Positions 26,720 through 36,344 of a DNA stretch of 64,000 nt are shown here, piece after piece. The position numbers were made by a program, and so were the translations under genes. Below the pieces are notes generated by a model. The model did not search any database. It was not told the DNA's origin and saw only the letters and a list, made by a program, of their open reading frames with translations. Positions within the stretch are counted from its first letter, which is position 1. Every line of letters begins with the position of its first letter. Origin of the DNA: Planctomycetota bacterium (GTDB taxonomy: Bacteria > Planctomycetota > UBA1135 > UBA2386); contig JACKHZ010000012.1 in the NCBI GenBank assembly GCA_020638735.1, positions 493,962-557,961 of the forward strand. The letters are read 5' to 3'.

Positions 26720-28942
26720 TCAGAAGTCGATCGTCGCGCGCACGGCGTTGCTCAGCGCCACGCCCGGCAGCGCCGGGCAGCCGACGTAGAGCACGTTGAA
26801 CGACAAGAACTGGAAGTCGATCGACGCGCCGACGAGGCCCGGGTCGCCGGGGATCGCCAGCGTGGTCGCGACGGTGCCGGCGGAGTTCGGCGCGAACCAG
26901 ACGCCCAAGGCATCGACGAAGGAGCAGACTCCGCACGACACCCGCGCGTCCGGCATGCCGACCAGCACGAACGGGATCGCCAGCGGCTGGGCGCCGAACA
27001 GCTCGAGCGGCGCCGCCGGGTTGCCGATCGCGAACGGACCGTTGCTGGTGGCGAGCCCGCCCGGGCCGCAGCCGCCGCCGAGGTCCGTGACCGGGCCGCC
27101 GGGCCCGAGCGCTTCGAGGCCCTGCACGCCGATGTCGCTGTCGAACGGGGACTGCGTGCTCTGGTCGGCGAACACCACGACGCCGTCGTCGTGCTGCGTG
27201 CTCGGGTCGCCGCAGCGGCGGCCGATCAGCCGCGGCGCGTGCTCGTAGCGGTAGTAGTTGGTCGTGTTCACGTCGAGCCGCTGCGCCGGCCCGATCGGCG
27301 CGCCGGCCGGCGACAGCACCTGCGCCCAGCAGTCGTCGGAGTAGATGCCGGTCGGCGTCGCCTTCATGAACGCCAGGCCGAACCAGTCACCGAGCAGCGA
27401 GACGTCGGCCGCGTAGTCGATGACGCCCGGCGCCGCGACGAGGTCGAGCGCGGTGCCGACGCTGGTGACGCCGCCCTGGCCGACGGTGACGATCTTGCCG
27501 CGCACGTCGGTGGTGGAGGGGTTCTGCACCTCCTGTTCCTCCCACGCGACGAGGAACCGGAAGCCGTCGCCGTCGACCGCCGGGTAGCCGGCGTCCTGCG
27601 GCGCGTTCTGGATCCAGGCGCCGGGGCCGAGCAGGTTGAAGTCGTGGTCGACGACCTGCGCGCGAACCCAGCCGGGCGAACCGACCGGCCGGTCGACCCA
27701 CGTGACGAGGTGCAGCCCGGCGTCGCCGCCTTGCTTGCTGATCGCCGGCTCGAAGACGTTGCCGCCGGCGACCTGGATCACCGGCGTCGCCCCGACCTGC
27801 AGGTTGACGTCGACCTGGATCGTGCAGCCGAGCAGCCCGTAGGTGCTGTCGAGCCACGCGCACAGGCAGTCGTCGTCGTAGGCGGTCGCCTCGCCGCTGA
27901 GGAGCGGGTTCCAGACGTCGAACGGGCCGTCGATCGTGAACAGCCCCGTCGACTGCGCCTGCACCGGCTCGAAGGCGATGCCGTCGATCCAGTTGCCGTT
28001 CTGGTCGTAGCTGACCCACACCATCACGAACACGCCGGTGCCGCCGATCGACGTCACGCGCACGCTGTCGGCGTCGAGGTTCTGGTTGATGCCGAACGCG
28101 TAGCCGAAGCCGAGCGGGTCGGCGGTGAACACGCTGCCGACGATGCCGGTCTGACCGCCGCCGTAGAACTGCGTCCAGGCGACGCAGTAGGTGTCGGAGA
28201 AGCCGTCGTAGGCGACGTCGGGGAAGTCGGCGTCGACGCCGTTGTAGGCCTGCGTCGCGGTGCCGATCAGCGGGTCGAGCTCGAGCGGGTAGACACAGCG
28301 ATCGACGAACGCGCCGGGCAGCCGCAGCTCGAGCGCGCCGTCGGCGGCGAGGCGGCGTTCGCCGCGGCAGCGCTCGCCCTTGCCGTCGATCGCGATCACT
28401 TCGCCGATCGCGACGCCGTTGTCGTGCTCGTCGAGCCAGCGCGCGCCGGTCGCGTCGGGCGCGAGGTCGGTGGCGACGTCGAGCGTGACGACCAGGTCGC
28501 CGCGGCCGGCGGGACGCCGCGCGAAGACGAAGCTCTGCTCGAGGCCGTCGGGGCGCGCGTGGTAGCGCTCGTCGACGCCGGGCCAGGCGAAGGTCACGCG
28601 TTCGCGGTCGTGGCGGCGCAGCGGAGTCGAAGCGTCGTGTGCACCGAGCAGCATCACGTCTCCGCGCGCGATCGTCCGGGTCGCGAGGGTCAGCGTGTGC
28701 GCCGCCGGCGCTTCACGGCCGAGCGCGGGCCGGAACGTCACGCCGCGTTCCCCGAACGTCGCCCGCCAGGACTTCGCCGCGGCGACCAGTTGGTCGTCGT
28801 GCGCGAACACGCCGGCGCAGCGCTGCGCCGCGGACACGGCCGGCGCCTGCGCGCGCATCACCGTGCCGGCGACGAGCGCGAGCGTGCTGGCGGCGAGCGT
28901 CAGCAGCGGTCTGGTCAGCAGCATCGAGGCGGCGCTGGGCAT
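26720..28942 (-). CDS. Large secreted propeller-like protein with C-terminal module
   Basis: The 740-residue product starts at the ATG at 28942, which places a long signal peptide ending GTVMRAQ at the N-terminus. The first 230 residues contain beta-rich repeats with LPGAFVDRCVYPLELDPLIG, a phrase typical of large planctomycete surface proteins. The middle consists of repeats of the form FPDVAYDGFSDTYCVAWTQ, VMVWVSYDQNG and FLVAWEEQE, which form a seven-bladed-type propeller. The end is the recurrent module (GGGCGPGG ... IPGDPGLVGASIDFQ ... ATIDF). The function is unknown. The stop is 7 bp from that of the convergent FG-GAP gene. Confidence 0.83.
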   Translation of the reverse strand: MPSAASMLLTRPLLTLAASTLALVAGTVMRAQAPAVSAAQRCAGVFAHDDQLVAAAKSWRATFGERGVTFRPALGREAPAAHTLTLATRTIARGDVMLLGAHDASTPLRRHDRERVTFAWPGVDERYHARPDGLEQSFVFARRPAGRGDLVVTLDVATDLAPDATGARWLDEHDNGVAIGEVIAIDGKGERCRGERRLAADGALELRLPGAFVDRCVYPLELDPLIGTATQAYNGVDADFPDVAYDGFSDTYCVAWTQFYGGGQTGIVGSVFTADPLGFGYAFGINQNLDADSVRVTSIGGTGVFVMVWVSYDQNGNWIDGIAFEPVQAQSTGLFTIDGPFDVWNPLLSGEATAYDDDCLCAWLDSTYGLLGCTIQVDVNLQVGATPVIQVAGGNVFEPAISKQGGDAGLHLVTWVDRPVGSPGWVRAQVVDHDFNLLGPGAWIQNAPQDAGYPAVDGDGFRFLVAWEEQEVQNPSTTDVRGKIVTVGQGGVTSVGTALDLVAAPGVIDYAADVSLLGDWFGLAFMKATPTGIYSDDCWAQVLSPAGAPIGPAQRLDVNTTNYYRYEHAPRLIGRRCGDPSTQHDDGVVVFADQSTQSPFDSDIGVQGLEALGPGGPVTDLGGGCGPGGLATSNGPFAIGNPAAPLELFGAQPLAIPFVLVGMPDARVSCGVCSFVDALGVWFAPNSAGTVATTLAIPGDPGLVGASIDFQFLSFNVLYVGCPALPGVALSNAVRATIDF

Positions 28943-29117
28943 GGGTCTGGCGATCAGAACCCTACCTCGCGGTCGCCGTGCGGGTCGGCGGGTGGGGTGG
29001 TGACGCCGGTGGCAACGACGAGATGGCGGCGACCGCCCTTCGCCGCCGGCGACACGATCGGCCTCGCCGCGAGCAACGCGATCGAGGCGACGGTCGGCGT
29101 GCGCTGACGCGAGCCGC

Positions 29118-32100
29118 TCAGCGAGGCTCGTCGTCGGGCGCTTCCTTGACCGGCGCGCCGTCGAGCACGAGGACCCGTTCGCCGACCATGACGGCCAGGC
29201 GCTCGCCGTCCGGCGACCAGCGCAGCTGCGACCCAGGCGCGCCGAACGCGACGTGGAAGACCTCTTCGGCGGTCGCCGCGTTCCACAGCCGCAGCGTGCC
29301 CGCGGTGCCGATGCTGGCGATGCGCGCGCCGTTGGGGCTCCAGGCGACGTCGTCGACGTCGTCGGCGTGCACCAGCGGCGGCGCGAACGGCACGGCGACC
29401 TGCGCGGCGACATCGTCGAACGAGAACAGCCGCACCTCGCGCGTCGCGTAGCGGATCGCGTAGACCTTGCCGTCGGTGGACAGGCCCCACATGCGCGAGT
29501 CGCCCTTGTGCGCCTGGGAAACGAATCTCCAGCCCTCGGCGTCCGGCCGCAGCTGGAACGCGTAGTAGTCGCCGCTCGTGCCCGCCAGCGACACGCCGTC
29601 CGGATGCCACTGCAAGCGGTGGACTCGCGTCGCCTCGTGGAGCGTCTGCCAGCTCAGGTCGGCAGCGCACCATTGCACGATGCCGCGTTCGGGATCGAGC
29701 AACGCCAGCCGGTCTTCGGTCGGGTGCCACGCCGACAGCCGGGGCCGTTGCATCGCTCGTTCGGCGCATCTGACGTCTGCGTCCAGGTCCTGGACGGTGA
29801 GCACACCGTCGCGCCACGCCGATCGGAACCTGCCGGACGCGCTGCGGCGCACGGTGAAACCCGGGTGGTGTTCGAGCAACAGCCCGTTCGCCGGGTCGTA
29901 GTGCCTCGTCTCGTCGTCGAGGTCGACGAGCAGCGCGCTGCCGTCCGGCAGCCAGTCCAGTCGCTGCGGCTGCGGCCCGCCTGAGGGGGGCAGCGTGACC
30001 CGCGCCGGCAGTTCGTCCACAGGGTAGACCTTGACGCGGCAATCGTGGCCGATCGAAGCGACGGCGCGTTCGTCGGGGCTCCAGATGGCGTTGCGCGCGT
30101 CGCCGTAGTGCGCGCCCAGCACCCGGTCGGTGCCGTTCGCCAGATTCCACACCCGCACCGACGAGTCGGAGGCGGTCGACAACAGGCGCGTGCCGGCGCG
30201 GTCCCACCTCAGCGAAGTGACGCAGCCGTCGATCCCGCTCAAGGTCTGCTGCAGCTCGCCGGTGGCGACTTCGAAGACGTCGATCGGGCCGTGCCGGAAG
30301 CCGACCGCGAGCAGACGGTCGTCGTGGCTCCAGGCCAGCGAATACGCCAGACCATCGCGCAGTCCCGTGCGCCGAACGCACTCGAACGTCGGCGCGCGCA
30401 GGATCTTCAGCTGCTGCTCGGAGGTGGCGGTGGCGAACGTCGCGGAGCCGTGCGCGAAGGCGTAGGCGCGCATGCCGAAGTGATGCGGCAGGTCGTCGCG
30501 CAAGGTGCGGTTGGACTCGACCTCGAACAGCTGGAACCACGTCGACTGCTGGCCATCGCGGCAGCGCGGCACGGCGACGTACCGGCCGTCGGCCGACAGC
30601 AGCGGGACGCCGCCGAGGTGGAACGGCTGCTCCGCGAGCACGGCGAGGTCGTCGAAGCGCTTCACCACCAGCCGGTCCCGCTCGCGCGCCACCAGACGAC
30701 TCCCGTCGGGCGTAGTCTGCAACATGATCGACACGGGCGGTCGCTCGCCGATCGGGCGCCGCGTCGACTCGCCGGTCTCCGGGTCGAGCGTGCGCCAGTC
30801 GGCGCCGTCGGCGAACTCGATGCCCGCGGCGGTCCAGTGCAGATCGGCTTCCTTGGGGCTCTCGACGTCGACCTGCTCGGTGAACGCGAGCCGGCGTGCC
30901 AGGTGCCACTCGAACTCGCGCACGTCGGGGGTCGTTTCGCTCGGTTGCCAGCGATCCAGCAGCGTCCGGGCGCGTTCGTGGCCGCGCGGGTCGCGCAGCG
31001 CGTTGGCGACGAAGCGCATCTCGCTGCGGTAGAGCGCGCGCCGGAGATCGTTGCCTGCGGCGATGGCCTCGTCGCGTGCGGTGTCGGCCGCGTCTCGCTG
31101 CTCGCGTTCGTCGTCGGCGAGCCTGGCGTTGCTGCGGGCCAGCGCGTCGTTGTGCCCGGCCAACCACAGCGCGGTGACCAACCCGGCCGCCAGCGTCACC
31201 AGCGTCGCCGCGAGGCCGGCGACGACGGCGCGGTGGCGTCGCACCGACTTGCGCAGGAAGTACCACGTCGACAGCGGCCGCGCCCGGATCGGCAGCGAGT
31301 CGAGGTGGCGCTGCAGGTCCTCGGCGAGCGCCTGCGCCGACGGGTAGCGGCGGTCGGGTTCGCGCGCGAGCGCCTTGTCGGCGATCGTCTCGAGGTCGCC
31401 GCGGAAGCGCGTGTCGTGTCGACCGAGGCGCGTCGGGTCGGCGCTGGCCAGCACCTTGGCGGCGTCCGTCAGGCTGCGGCCGGCGAGGTCGAACGGCTGC
31501 TGCCCGCTCAGCAATTCGAACAACATCACGCCGAGCGAGTAGACGTCGGCGCGATGGTCCACCGTCGCGCCGCGGGTGGTGCGCTCCGGGCTCATGTAGC
31601 TGAGCGTGCCGAGCAGCTGGCCGGTCACCGTCTCGGCGACCGAGCCGGCCGCGGTGCCTGCCGGGCCGCTGGCGATGCCGAAGTCGAGGATCTTCGGCTG
31701 CGCGCGGCCGCCGTCCAGCGCGGCGACCAGCACGTTGGACGGCTTGAGGTCGCGGTGCAGCACTCCGCGCTGATGGGCGTGCTGCACCGCCTCGCACACC
31801 TGGATCATCAGCCGGCAGACCTGGTCGGGCGTCGAAGCGCGTTCGCGCACGAAGCGGTCGATCGGCTGTCCCTCCACGAACTCCATCGCGAAGTACGGCA
31901 CCTCGCCCCAGTCGTTGGCGAAGGTCCCCGCGTCGTAGACCTGGGCGATGCCGGGGTGTTGGAGCTGCGCCAGCAGCTGCGCCTCGCGGCGGAACCGCCG
32001 GCCGAGGTCGTCACCAGCGACGTCCATGCGCATGACCTTCAGCGCGACGACGCGCCGTGGGTCGTCCTGCTCGGCGCGGTAGACGACGCCCATGCCGCCC

Positions 32101-32399
32101 ATGCCGGCGCGGGCCAGGATCCGGTAGCTGCCGAAGCGGGCGCCCTCGAGGTCGCCGGCGGCCCGGGCAAGCGCATCGCCTCGCGGTCGCAGCGCCGCGG
32201 TGTGGTGGCCGTCACCGTCCTGGTCGGCGTGCGCGCGCAGCATGTCCTCGACCGTGGTCCGCAGGGCCGCGGAGCCGCCGCAGGCCTCGGCGACGTACGA
32301 CGAACGGGCCGTGCCTTCGAGTTCGATCGCGTGCTCGAAGATGCTGATGGCTTGGGCCAGCAGCATCGTCTCGTGCTGTCGGTCGGCGGGATCCTTCAT
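29118..32399 (-). CDS. Transmembrane Ser/Thr protein kinase with WD40 tail (pair 1)
   Basis: The 1093-residue product starts at MKDPADRQHE. Residues 90 to about 350 form a complete PknB-type kinase: glycine loop GMGGMGVVY, Lys121, HRDLKPSN (215-222), DFG (239-241) and SPE in YMSPERTT. A membrane segment sits at about 388-410 (VVAGLAATLVTLAAGLVTALW), followed by a coiled stretch rich in Asp/Glu/Arg. The outer part has at least six WD40-like units (AYSLAWSHDDRLLAVG, SLRWDRAGTRLLSTASD, VRVWN, DVAWSPNGARIASIG). It is divergent from the sigma factor at 32539. It probably senses an external signal and phosphorylates cytoplasmic partners, possibly that sigma factor (inference). Confidence 0.92.
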   Translation of the reverse strand: MKDPADRQHETMLLAQAISIFEHAIELEGTARSSYVAEACGGSAALRTTVEDMLRAHADQDGDGHHTAALRPRGDALARAAGDLEGARFGSYRILARAGMGGMGVVYRAEQDDPRRVVALKVMRMDVAGDDLGRRFRREAQLLAQLQHPGIAQVYDAGTFANDWGEVPYFAMEFVEGQPIDRFVRERASTPDQVCRLMIQVCEAVQHAHQRGVLHRDLKPSNVLVAALDGGRAQPKILDFGIASGPAGTAAGSVAETVTGQLLGTLSYMSPERTTRGATVDHRADVYSLGVMLFELLSGQQPFDLAGRSLTDAAKVLASADPTRLGRHDTRFRGDLETIADKALAREPDRRYPSAQALAEDLQRHLDSLPIRARPLSTWYFLRKSVRRHRAVVAGLAATLVTLAAGLVTALWLAGHNDALARSNARLADDEREQRDAADTARDEAIAAGNDLRRALYRSEMRFVANALRDPRGHERARTLLDRWQPSETTPDVREFEWHLARRLAFTEQVDVESPKEADLHWTAAGIEFADGADWRTLDPETGESTRRPIGERPPVSIMLQTTPDGSRLVARERDRLVVKRFDDLAVLAEQPFHLGGVPLLSADGRYVAVPRCRDGQQSTWFQLFEVESNRTLRDDLPHHFGMRAYAFAHGSATFATATSEQQLKILRAPTFECVRRTGLRDGLAYSLAWSHDDRLLAVGFRHGPIDVFEVATGELQQTLSGIDGCVTSLRWDRAGTRLLSTASDSSVRVWNLANGTDRVLGAHYGDARNAIWSPDERAVASIGHDCRVKVYPVDELPARVTLPPSGGPQPQRLDWLPDGSALLVDLDDETRHYDPANGLLLEHHPGFTVRRSASGRFRSAWRDGVLTVQDLDADVRCAERAMQRPRLSAWHPTEDRLALLDPERGIVQWCAADLSWQTLHEATRVHRLQWHPDGVSLAGTSGDYYAFQLRPDAEGWRFVSQAHKGDSRMWGLSTDGKVYAIRYATREVRLFSFDDVAAQVAVPFAPPLVHADDVDDVAWSPNGARIASIGTAGTLRLWNAATAEEVFHVAFGAPGSQLRWSPDGERLAVMVGERVLVLDGAPVKEAPDDEPR

Positions 32400-32538
32400 G
32401 GCGAGCGCGGCGGGCAGAGCATACCGGTCGTGCGCCAGGCTGCGGGCCGCCGGGCCCTCGCCGTCGCGGATTGTCGACCATTTTGCGGGCCGCCTCGCTG
32501 GCGCTCGTCGCTCTCCGGATCGACGCTTTGCCGTTGTC

Positions 32539-33141
32539 ATGGTCGATCCAGGTCCAGCACCCGATCCGTCGCCCGAGGAGCGCGCCCGCGCGACCGGTCT
32601 CCTGCACCGCATCTGCGGCGGCGAGGACGCGTCGGCAGTGGAGTTGTTCCCGGTGGTCTACGACCAGCTGCGCGGCATCGCCGAGCTGCTGCTGCGGCGC
32701 GAGCGGGTGGGGCACACGCTGCAGGCCACGGCGTTGGTCAACGAGGCCTACCTCAAGCTGGTCGACATCGGCCAGCTCGGCACCGAAACGGACTCCGCCC
32801 GGCAGCACTTCCTCGCGCTCGCGGCCCGCGCGATGCGCCGCATCCTCGTCGACCACGCACGCGGGCGCGGTCGGGAGAAGCGCGGCGGGGACTGGGCCCG
32901 CATCACGCTGGACGAATCCATGGACGCACCGCGAGCCGACGACGTGGACCTGATCGACCTCGAGGCCGCGCTCGAGCGGCTGCAGAAGATCGACCCGCGC
33001 CTCGTGCAGGCGGCCGAGCTGCGGCTGTTCGGCGGCCTGTCGGTCGCGGAGATGGGCGCCTGCATGGGCCTTTCGCTGACCCGCGCCAAGGTGCTGTGGA
33101 CCAGCGCCCGGGTGATGCTGGAGAAGCTGCTCGAGACCTGA
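32539..33141 (+). CDS. ECF-type RNA polymerase sigma factor (pair 1)
   Basis: The 200-residue protein belongs to the Sigma70_ECF group of planctomycetes and acidobacteria. Region 2 includes YDQLRGIAELLLRRER, HTLQATALVNEAYLKLV and ARAMRRILVDHARGR. Region 4 has LQKIDPRLVQAAELRLFGGLSVAEMGACMGLSLTRAKVLW, the helix-turn-helix that reads the -35. The ATG at 32539 is the first that places region 2 correctly. It is divergent from the kinase, with a 139-bp shared promoter region. A TATGCT hexamer lies in this region on the kinase side. Confidence 0.93.
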   Translation: MVDPGPAPDPSPEERARATGLLHRICGGEDASAVELFPVVYDQLRGIAELLLRRERVGHTLQATALVNEAYLKLVDIGQLGTETDSARQHFLALAARAMRRILVDHARGRGREKRGGDWARITLDESMDAPRADDVDLIDLEAALERLQKIDPRLVQAAELRLFGGLSVAEMGACMGLSLTRAKVLWTSARVMLEKLLET

Positions 33142-33150
33142 CGCGGACCG

Positions 33151-34646
33151 CTACCAGACCAGCCGTTCGTCGTCCTTCTCGAGCTTGCCGACCGGGCGGC
33201 GACCGTTGCCCTCGACCCTGGTCAGCGTGTCGCCGAGGTCCTCGCGCACCTCCTGCGCCGCCTGCTGCAGCCTCGCGACGATCTCCGGGTGCTGCGCCGC
33301 GACGTCCGTGGTCTCGCCGGGGTCGTTCTCGAGGTCGAACAGCGCCGTGCCGATCCTGGCCTGGCGGTAGTCCGCCGGGCTGCCGTCCACGCCGCCCGGC
33401 TTGCCGCCGAGCGTGCGGTACGAGTGCGGCAGGTGCAGCTTCCACCGCGGGTCGCGCACCGCCTGCAGCTGCCCGCCGTCGTAGTAGCAGGCGAACACGC
33501 GTGCGGCGACTTCGCGCCCTCTTCGCCGAACAGCAGCGGCGGGATGTCGAGGCCGTCGATCCGGTGCTCGGGCAGCTTCGCGCCGATCAGCGCCGCGACG
33601 GTCGGCAGGACGTCGATCGTCGATGCGAGCTCGTCGCAGGTCGTGCCAGCGGGCACGTGACCGGGCCAGCGCACGATGGTGGGCTCGCGGATGCCGCCCT
33701 CGAACTCGGTGCCCTTGCCCTCGCGGAACGGCCCGGCGCTGCCGGCGTGGTCGCCGTAGCTCAGCCACGGCCCGTTGTCCGACGTGAACACCACCAGCGT
33801 GTCGTCGTCGATGCCGCACCGCTGCAGCGCCTTCAGGATCTCGCCGACCGACCAGTCGACCTCGGCGACGACGTCGGCGAACAGCCCCATGCCGGTCTTG
33901 CCCGCGAACTTCTCGCCGACGAACAGCGGCACGTGCACCATCGAGTGCGGCACGTAGAGGAAGAACGGCTGCGCCTTGTTCTTCTCGATGAACCGCACCG
34001 CGCGCTCGGTGTACTGCGCCGTGAGCTTGCTCTGGTCCTCGCCGGTGACCTCGGCGTCGACGACGCGGTCCCCTTCGATCAGCGGCAGCGCCGGGTAGCC
34101 CGCCTTGCGCCGCTCGGCCTCGGTCGGCAGGTGCGCGTAGGCCGGGTGCAGCGGCCACATGTCGTTGGAGTAGGGCAGGCCGAAGTACTCGTCGAAGCCG
34201 TGCTGCAGCGGCAGGAACTTCGGGTGGTGGCCGAGGTGCCACTTGCCGAAGCACGCGGTCGCGTAGCCCTTCTGCTTGACCAGCTCGGCGATCGTCGTCT
34301 CGCCGTCGCTGATGCCGATCTGCGCGTTGGGGCCGAGCGCGCCGGCGAAGCCGATGCGGCGGTGGTAGCAGCCGGTCAGCAGCGCCGCGCGCGACGCCGA
34401 GCAGACCGCGCTCGAGACGCAGAAGTCGGTGAAGCGCGTGCCCTCTTTGGCCATGCGGTCGAGGTTGGGCGTCGGGATCTCGCTGCCGAACGGACCGATG
34501 TCGGCGTAGCCCATGTCGTCGATGAAGATGACGACGACGTTGGGCAGGCGCTTCGGCGCGGCGGCATCCTGCGCGGCGTCCTCCTGGGCGGCGGCGGTGG
34601 TGGTGGCGAGTGCCAGCAGCAACGTGGTGACGACGTCGAGGCGCAT
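33151..34646 (-). pseudogene. Sulfatase with a single-base frameshift
   Basis: A type I sulfatase is read from the ATG at 34646: signal peptide ending TTTAAAQ, metal ligands in FIDDMGY, and the formylglycine motif CSASRAALLTG with Cys82. About 380 residues stay in frame, to GAKSPHA. There, near 33495-33497, the frame must shift for the conserved tail FACYYDGGQLQAV to be read, ending at 33151. Adding one base (GCGTG to GCGGTG) would restore a full-length enzyme of about 498 residues. The rest of the gene shows no decay. It is either a recent frameshift or a consensus error. The substrate would be an extracellular sulfate ester. Confidence 0.85.
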
Positions 34647-34652
34647 CGCCCG

Positions 34653-34658
34653 ATCATG
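34653..34658 (-). promoter_or_regulatory. Candidate -10 hexamer CATGAT, six bases before the sulfatase ATG
   Basis: On the minus strand CATGAT is followed by CGGGCG and the ATG at 34646. It keeps the A2 and T6 of the -10 consensus and the spacing of the other leaderless candidates, but is the weakest of them. Confidence 0.25.
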
Positions 34659-34749
34659 CCATGCGGCCCGGCGCAGGGCCCGGGCGAGTTGTCGGTGAAG
34701 TGGCCCTTCCTGTTGGCTTGCGACCGAGGCGCTCGGCATGCTGCGCGCC

Positions 34750-35199
34750 ATGAAGAAGATGCTCACCGGAGTCGTTTCCGCCCTCGCGCTCACCCTGCTC
34801 GCCGCCTGCGGCGCCAACGCCGCCGCCAGCGCTGCCGGTCATTACGAAGTCGACAAGGCCCTGCTGAAGGAGAAGATGATGGCCGCCATGCCGGCCGCAA
34901 ACGCCAAGGATCCGGCGGCCGCCGAGATGGTCGGCAAGATGGTCGAGGGCATGGTCATCACCCTCGACCTCAAGGCCGACGGCACCGCGACGATGACGTC
35001 GAAGATGGAGGTGATGGGCCAGAAGATGGACAACACCGAGAACGGCACCTGGAAGCTCGAGGGCGGCAAGCTGTCGATGACCGGCAAGGGCAAGGACGGC
35101 AAGGAAGAGACCAAGACCGTCGACTACAAGGACGGCACCTTCACCGTCGAGCACGAGCAGGGCGGCCAGAAGATGCAGATGACGTTCCACAAGAAGTGA
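34750..35199 (+). CDS. Small Lys/Met-rich lipoprotein
   Basis: The 149-residue product has signal MKKMLTGVVSALALTLLAAC with a clear LAAC lipobox; the ATG at 34750 is preferred over the one 12 bp upstream. The mature protein starts with a helical part rich in Met and Lys (KALLKEKMMAAMPA). A beta-barrel-like stretch follows (ITLDLKADGTATM, NGTWKLEGGKLSMTG, YKDGTFTVE). Its shape is that of small lipocalin-like lipoproteins common in planctomycetes. I do not recognise a named family. Confidence 0.78.
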   Translation: MKKMLTGVVSALALTLLAACGANAAASAAGHYEVDKALLKEKMMAAMPAANAKDPAAAEMVGKMVEGMVITLDLKADGTATMTSKMEVMGQKMDNTENGTWKLEGGKLSMTGKGKDGKEETKTVDYKDGTFTVEHEQGGQKMQMTFHKK

Positions 35200-35322
35200 G
35201 CGTCTTGCCGCGCGGCGCCGGGCTGCTAGCCTGGGCCGCGCGCTGCGGCCGTTCGAAGCGATCGCCGCGGCCCTCGCTGCGTCGCCACCGCCGTGACGCG
35301 CATGTAACGGCGACGTGGCATT

Positions 35323-35341
35323 GCCGGGCGCGTTGCCCGGC
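35323..35341. terminator. Hairpin, 7-bp stem, 5-nt loop
   Basis: GCCGGGC-GCGTT-GCCCGGC lies 124 bp after the lipoprotein stop and 58 bp before the next ATG. The stem is strong but there is no T-run. It could end the first transcript or structure the leader of the second. Confidence 0.4.
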
Positions 35342-35398
35342 GTGGATGCGCGGCGAACGCGGCGCGCTAGGCTGTTGCCGCCCCACGCCCGCACTCCG

Positions 35399-36307
35399 AT
35401 GAGAATCACGTCTCCGCTCGGCGCCGTCCTGCTGTTCGTCACCACGCTCTGCCCGGTGCTGTGCGCCCAACGCGGCGACGCCGCCGTCGAGTGGCAGAAG
35501 CGCACCTCCGCGATCGACTACGGCGCGGTGCCGGTCGGCAAGCACGGCCTCGACGAGCTGCAGCCCGGCGAGCAGTGGCGACTCGGCATGAACCAGGCGA
35601 CGACCTGGCGCACCGAGCTGCCGCTGGTGATCGGCGAGCGCGTCGTGCCGCCCGGGCGCTACCGGCTCAGCTTCGCCAAGGGCGGCGAGGGCAAGGGCGA
35701 GATCACCGTGCAGGGCAGCGGTCACGCGCTCGGCGGCAAGGGCGACGTCGCGTTCGGCGGCGCGCTCGGCGAGTCGAAGAAGCCGACCAAGGCGCTCGAG
35801 CTGTCGTGGGAGCCCGACAAGAAGGCCAAGGTCAACCAGCCGGCCGCGCTGAAGATCGGCTTCGGCGAGCACGAATGGCGCGGCGACGCGGTGCTGCTCG
35901 GCGGCAAGGAGCAGAAGCTCGGCAAGGGCAAGCTGGTCGCGTTCTCGGTGCCGGTCAAGCTGGTCGCGGGGCGCGCGTCCCAGCCGGTGCCGCTCGCGAC
36001 GTTCGAGAAGGGCAAGGGCAAGAACGTCGAGCGCTGGAACCTGGTGCTGGTCGGCGACGAGCCGCGGCTGGTGCCGTGGGGCGACGTGCCGACGAGCAAC
36101 AACGGCTTCGACGCGATCCCCGCGCCGTCGGAGTCGAGCATCGTCAAGGGTGCGATGCAGGTCGACAAGGTCGACGGCGCTCCCGAGCCCGCCGACGACG
36201 CGGTGGTCGCGCTCGCCGCGGCCAAGGCGGGCAAGGAAGGCCTCGAGCTGACGTTCGCCGCCGGCGCCGAGAAGTTGACGGTGACGATCGCCGAGCCGGG
36301 CAAGTAG
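35399..36307 (+). CDS. Secreted DUF2911-like protein
   Basis: The 302-residue product has a signal peptide ending VLCAQ. The ATG at 35399 is used. Residues 35-90 contain YGAVPVGKHGL, QWRLGMNQATTWRTELPLVIGERVVPPGRYRLSF. These resemble the core of DUF2911 proteins, in which a WRxGxNxAT stretch precedes a strand and VPAGTYxL. The rest is low in complexity, with Lys/Gly-rich segments and a tail of alternating strands (GLELTFAAGAEKLTVTI). No enzyme motif is visible. The role is unknown, presumably in the periplasm. A TAGGCT hexamer occurs 25 bp upstream of the start. Confidence 0.75.
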   Translation: MRITSPLGAVLLFVTTLCPVLCAQRGDAAVEWQKRTSAIDYGAVPVGKHGLDELQPGEQWRLGMNQATTWRTELPLVIGERVVPPGRYRLSFAKGGEGKGEITVQGSGHALGGKGDVAFGGALGESKKPTKALELSWEPDKKAKVNQPAALKIGFGEHEWRGDAVLLGGKEQKLGKGKLVAFSVPVKLVAGRASQPVPLATFEKGKGKNVERWNLVLVGDEPRLVPWGDVPTSNNGFDAIPAPSESSIVKGAMQVDKVDGAPEPADDAVVALAAAKAGKEGLELTFAAGAEKLTVTIAEPGK

Positions 36308-36332
36308 CGCTGGTCGTGCGCCCGTCGTCTGC

Positions 36333-36338
36333 TACATC
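36333..36338 (+). promoter_or_regulatory. Candidate -10 hexamer TACATC for a leaderless transcript
   Basis: TACATC is followed by AGCGGC and the ATG at 36345, the same six-base spacing as at 10465 and 1217. Confidence 0.35.
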
Positions 36339-36344
36339 AGCGGC

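Noticed and set aside
32200..32538. N-terminal extension of sigma factor 1
   Set aside because: The frame is open upstream, but it runs antisense to the kinase start and contains no sigma motif; the ATG at 32539 fits the family length.
30045..35402. 1785-codon plus-strand frame opposite kinase 1 and the sulfatase
   Set aside because: It is antisense to clearly conserved genes, has no domain of its own, and its composition is that of GC-rich codon-position bias.
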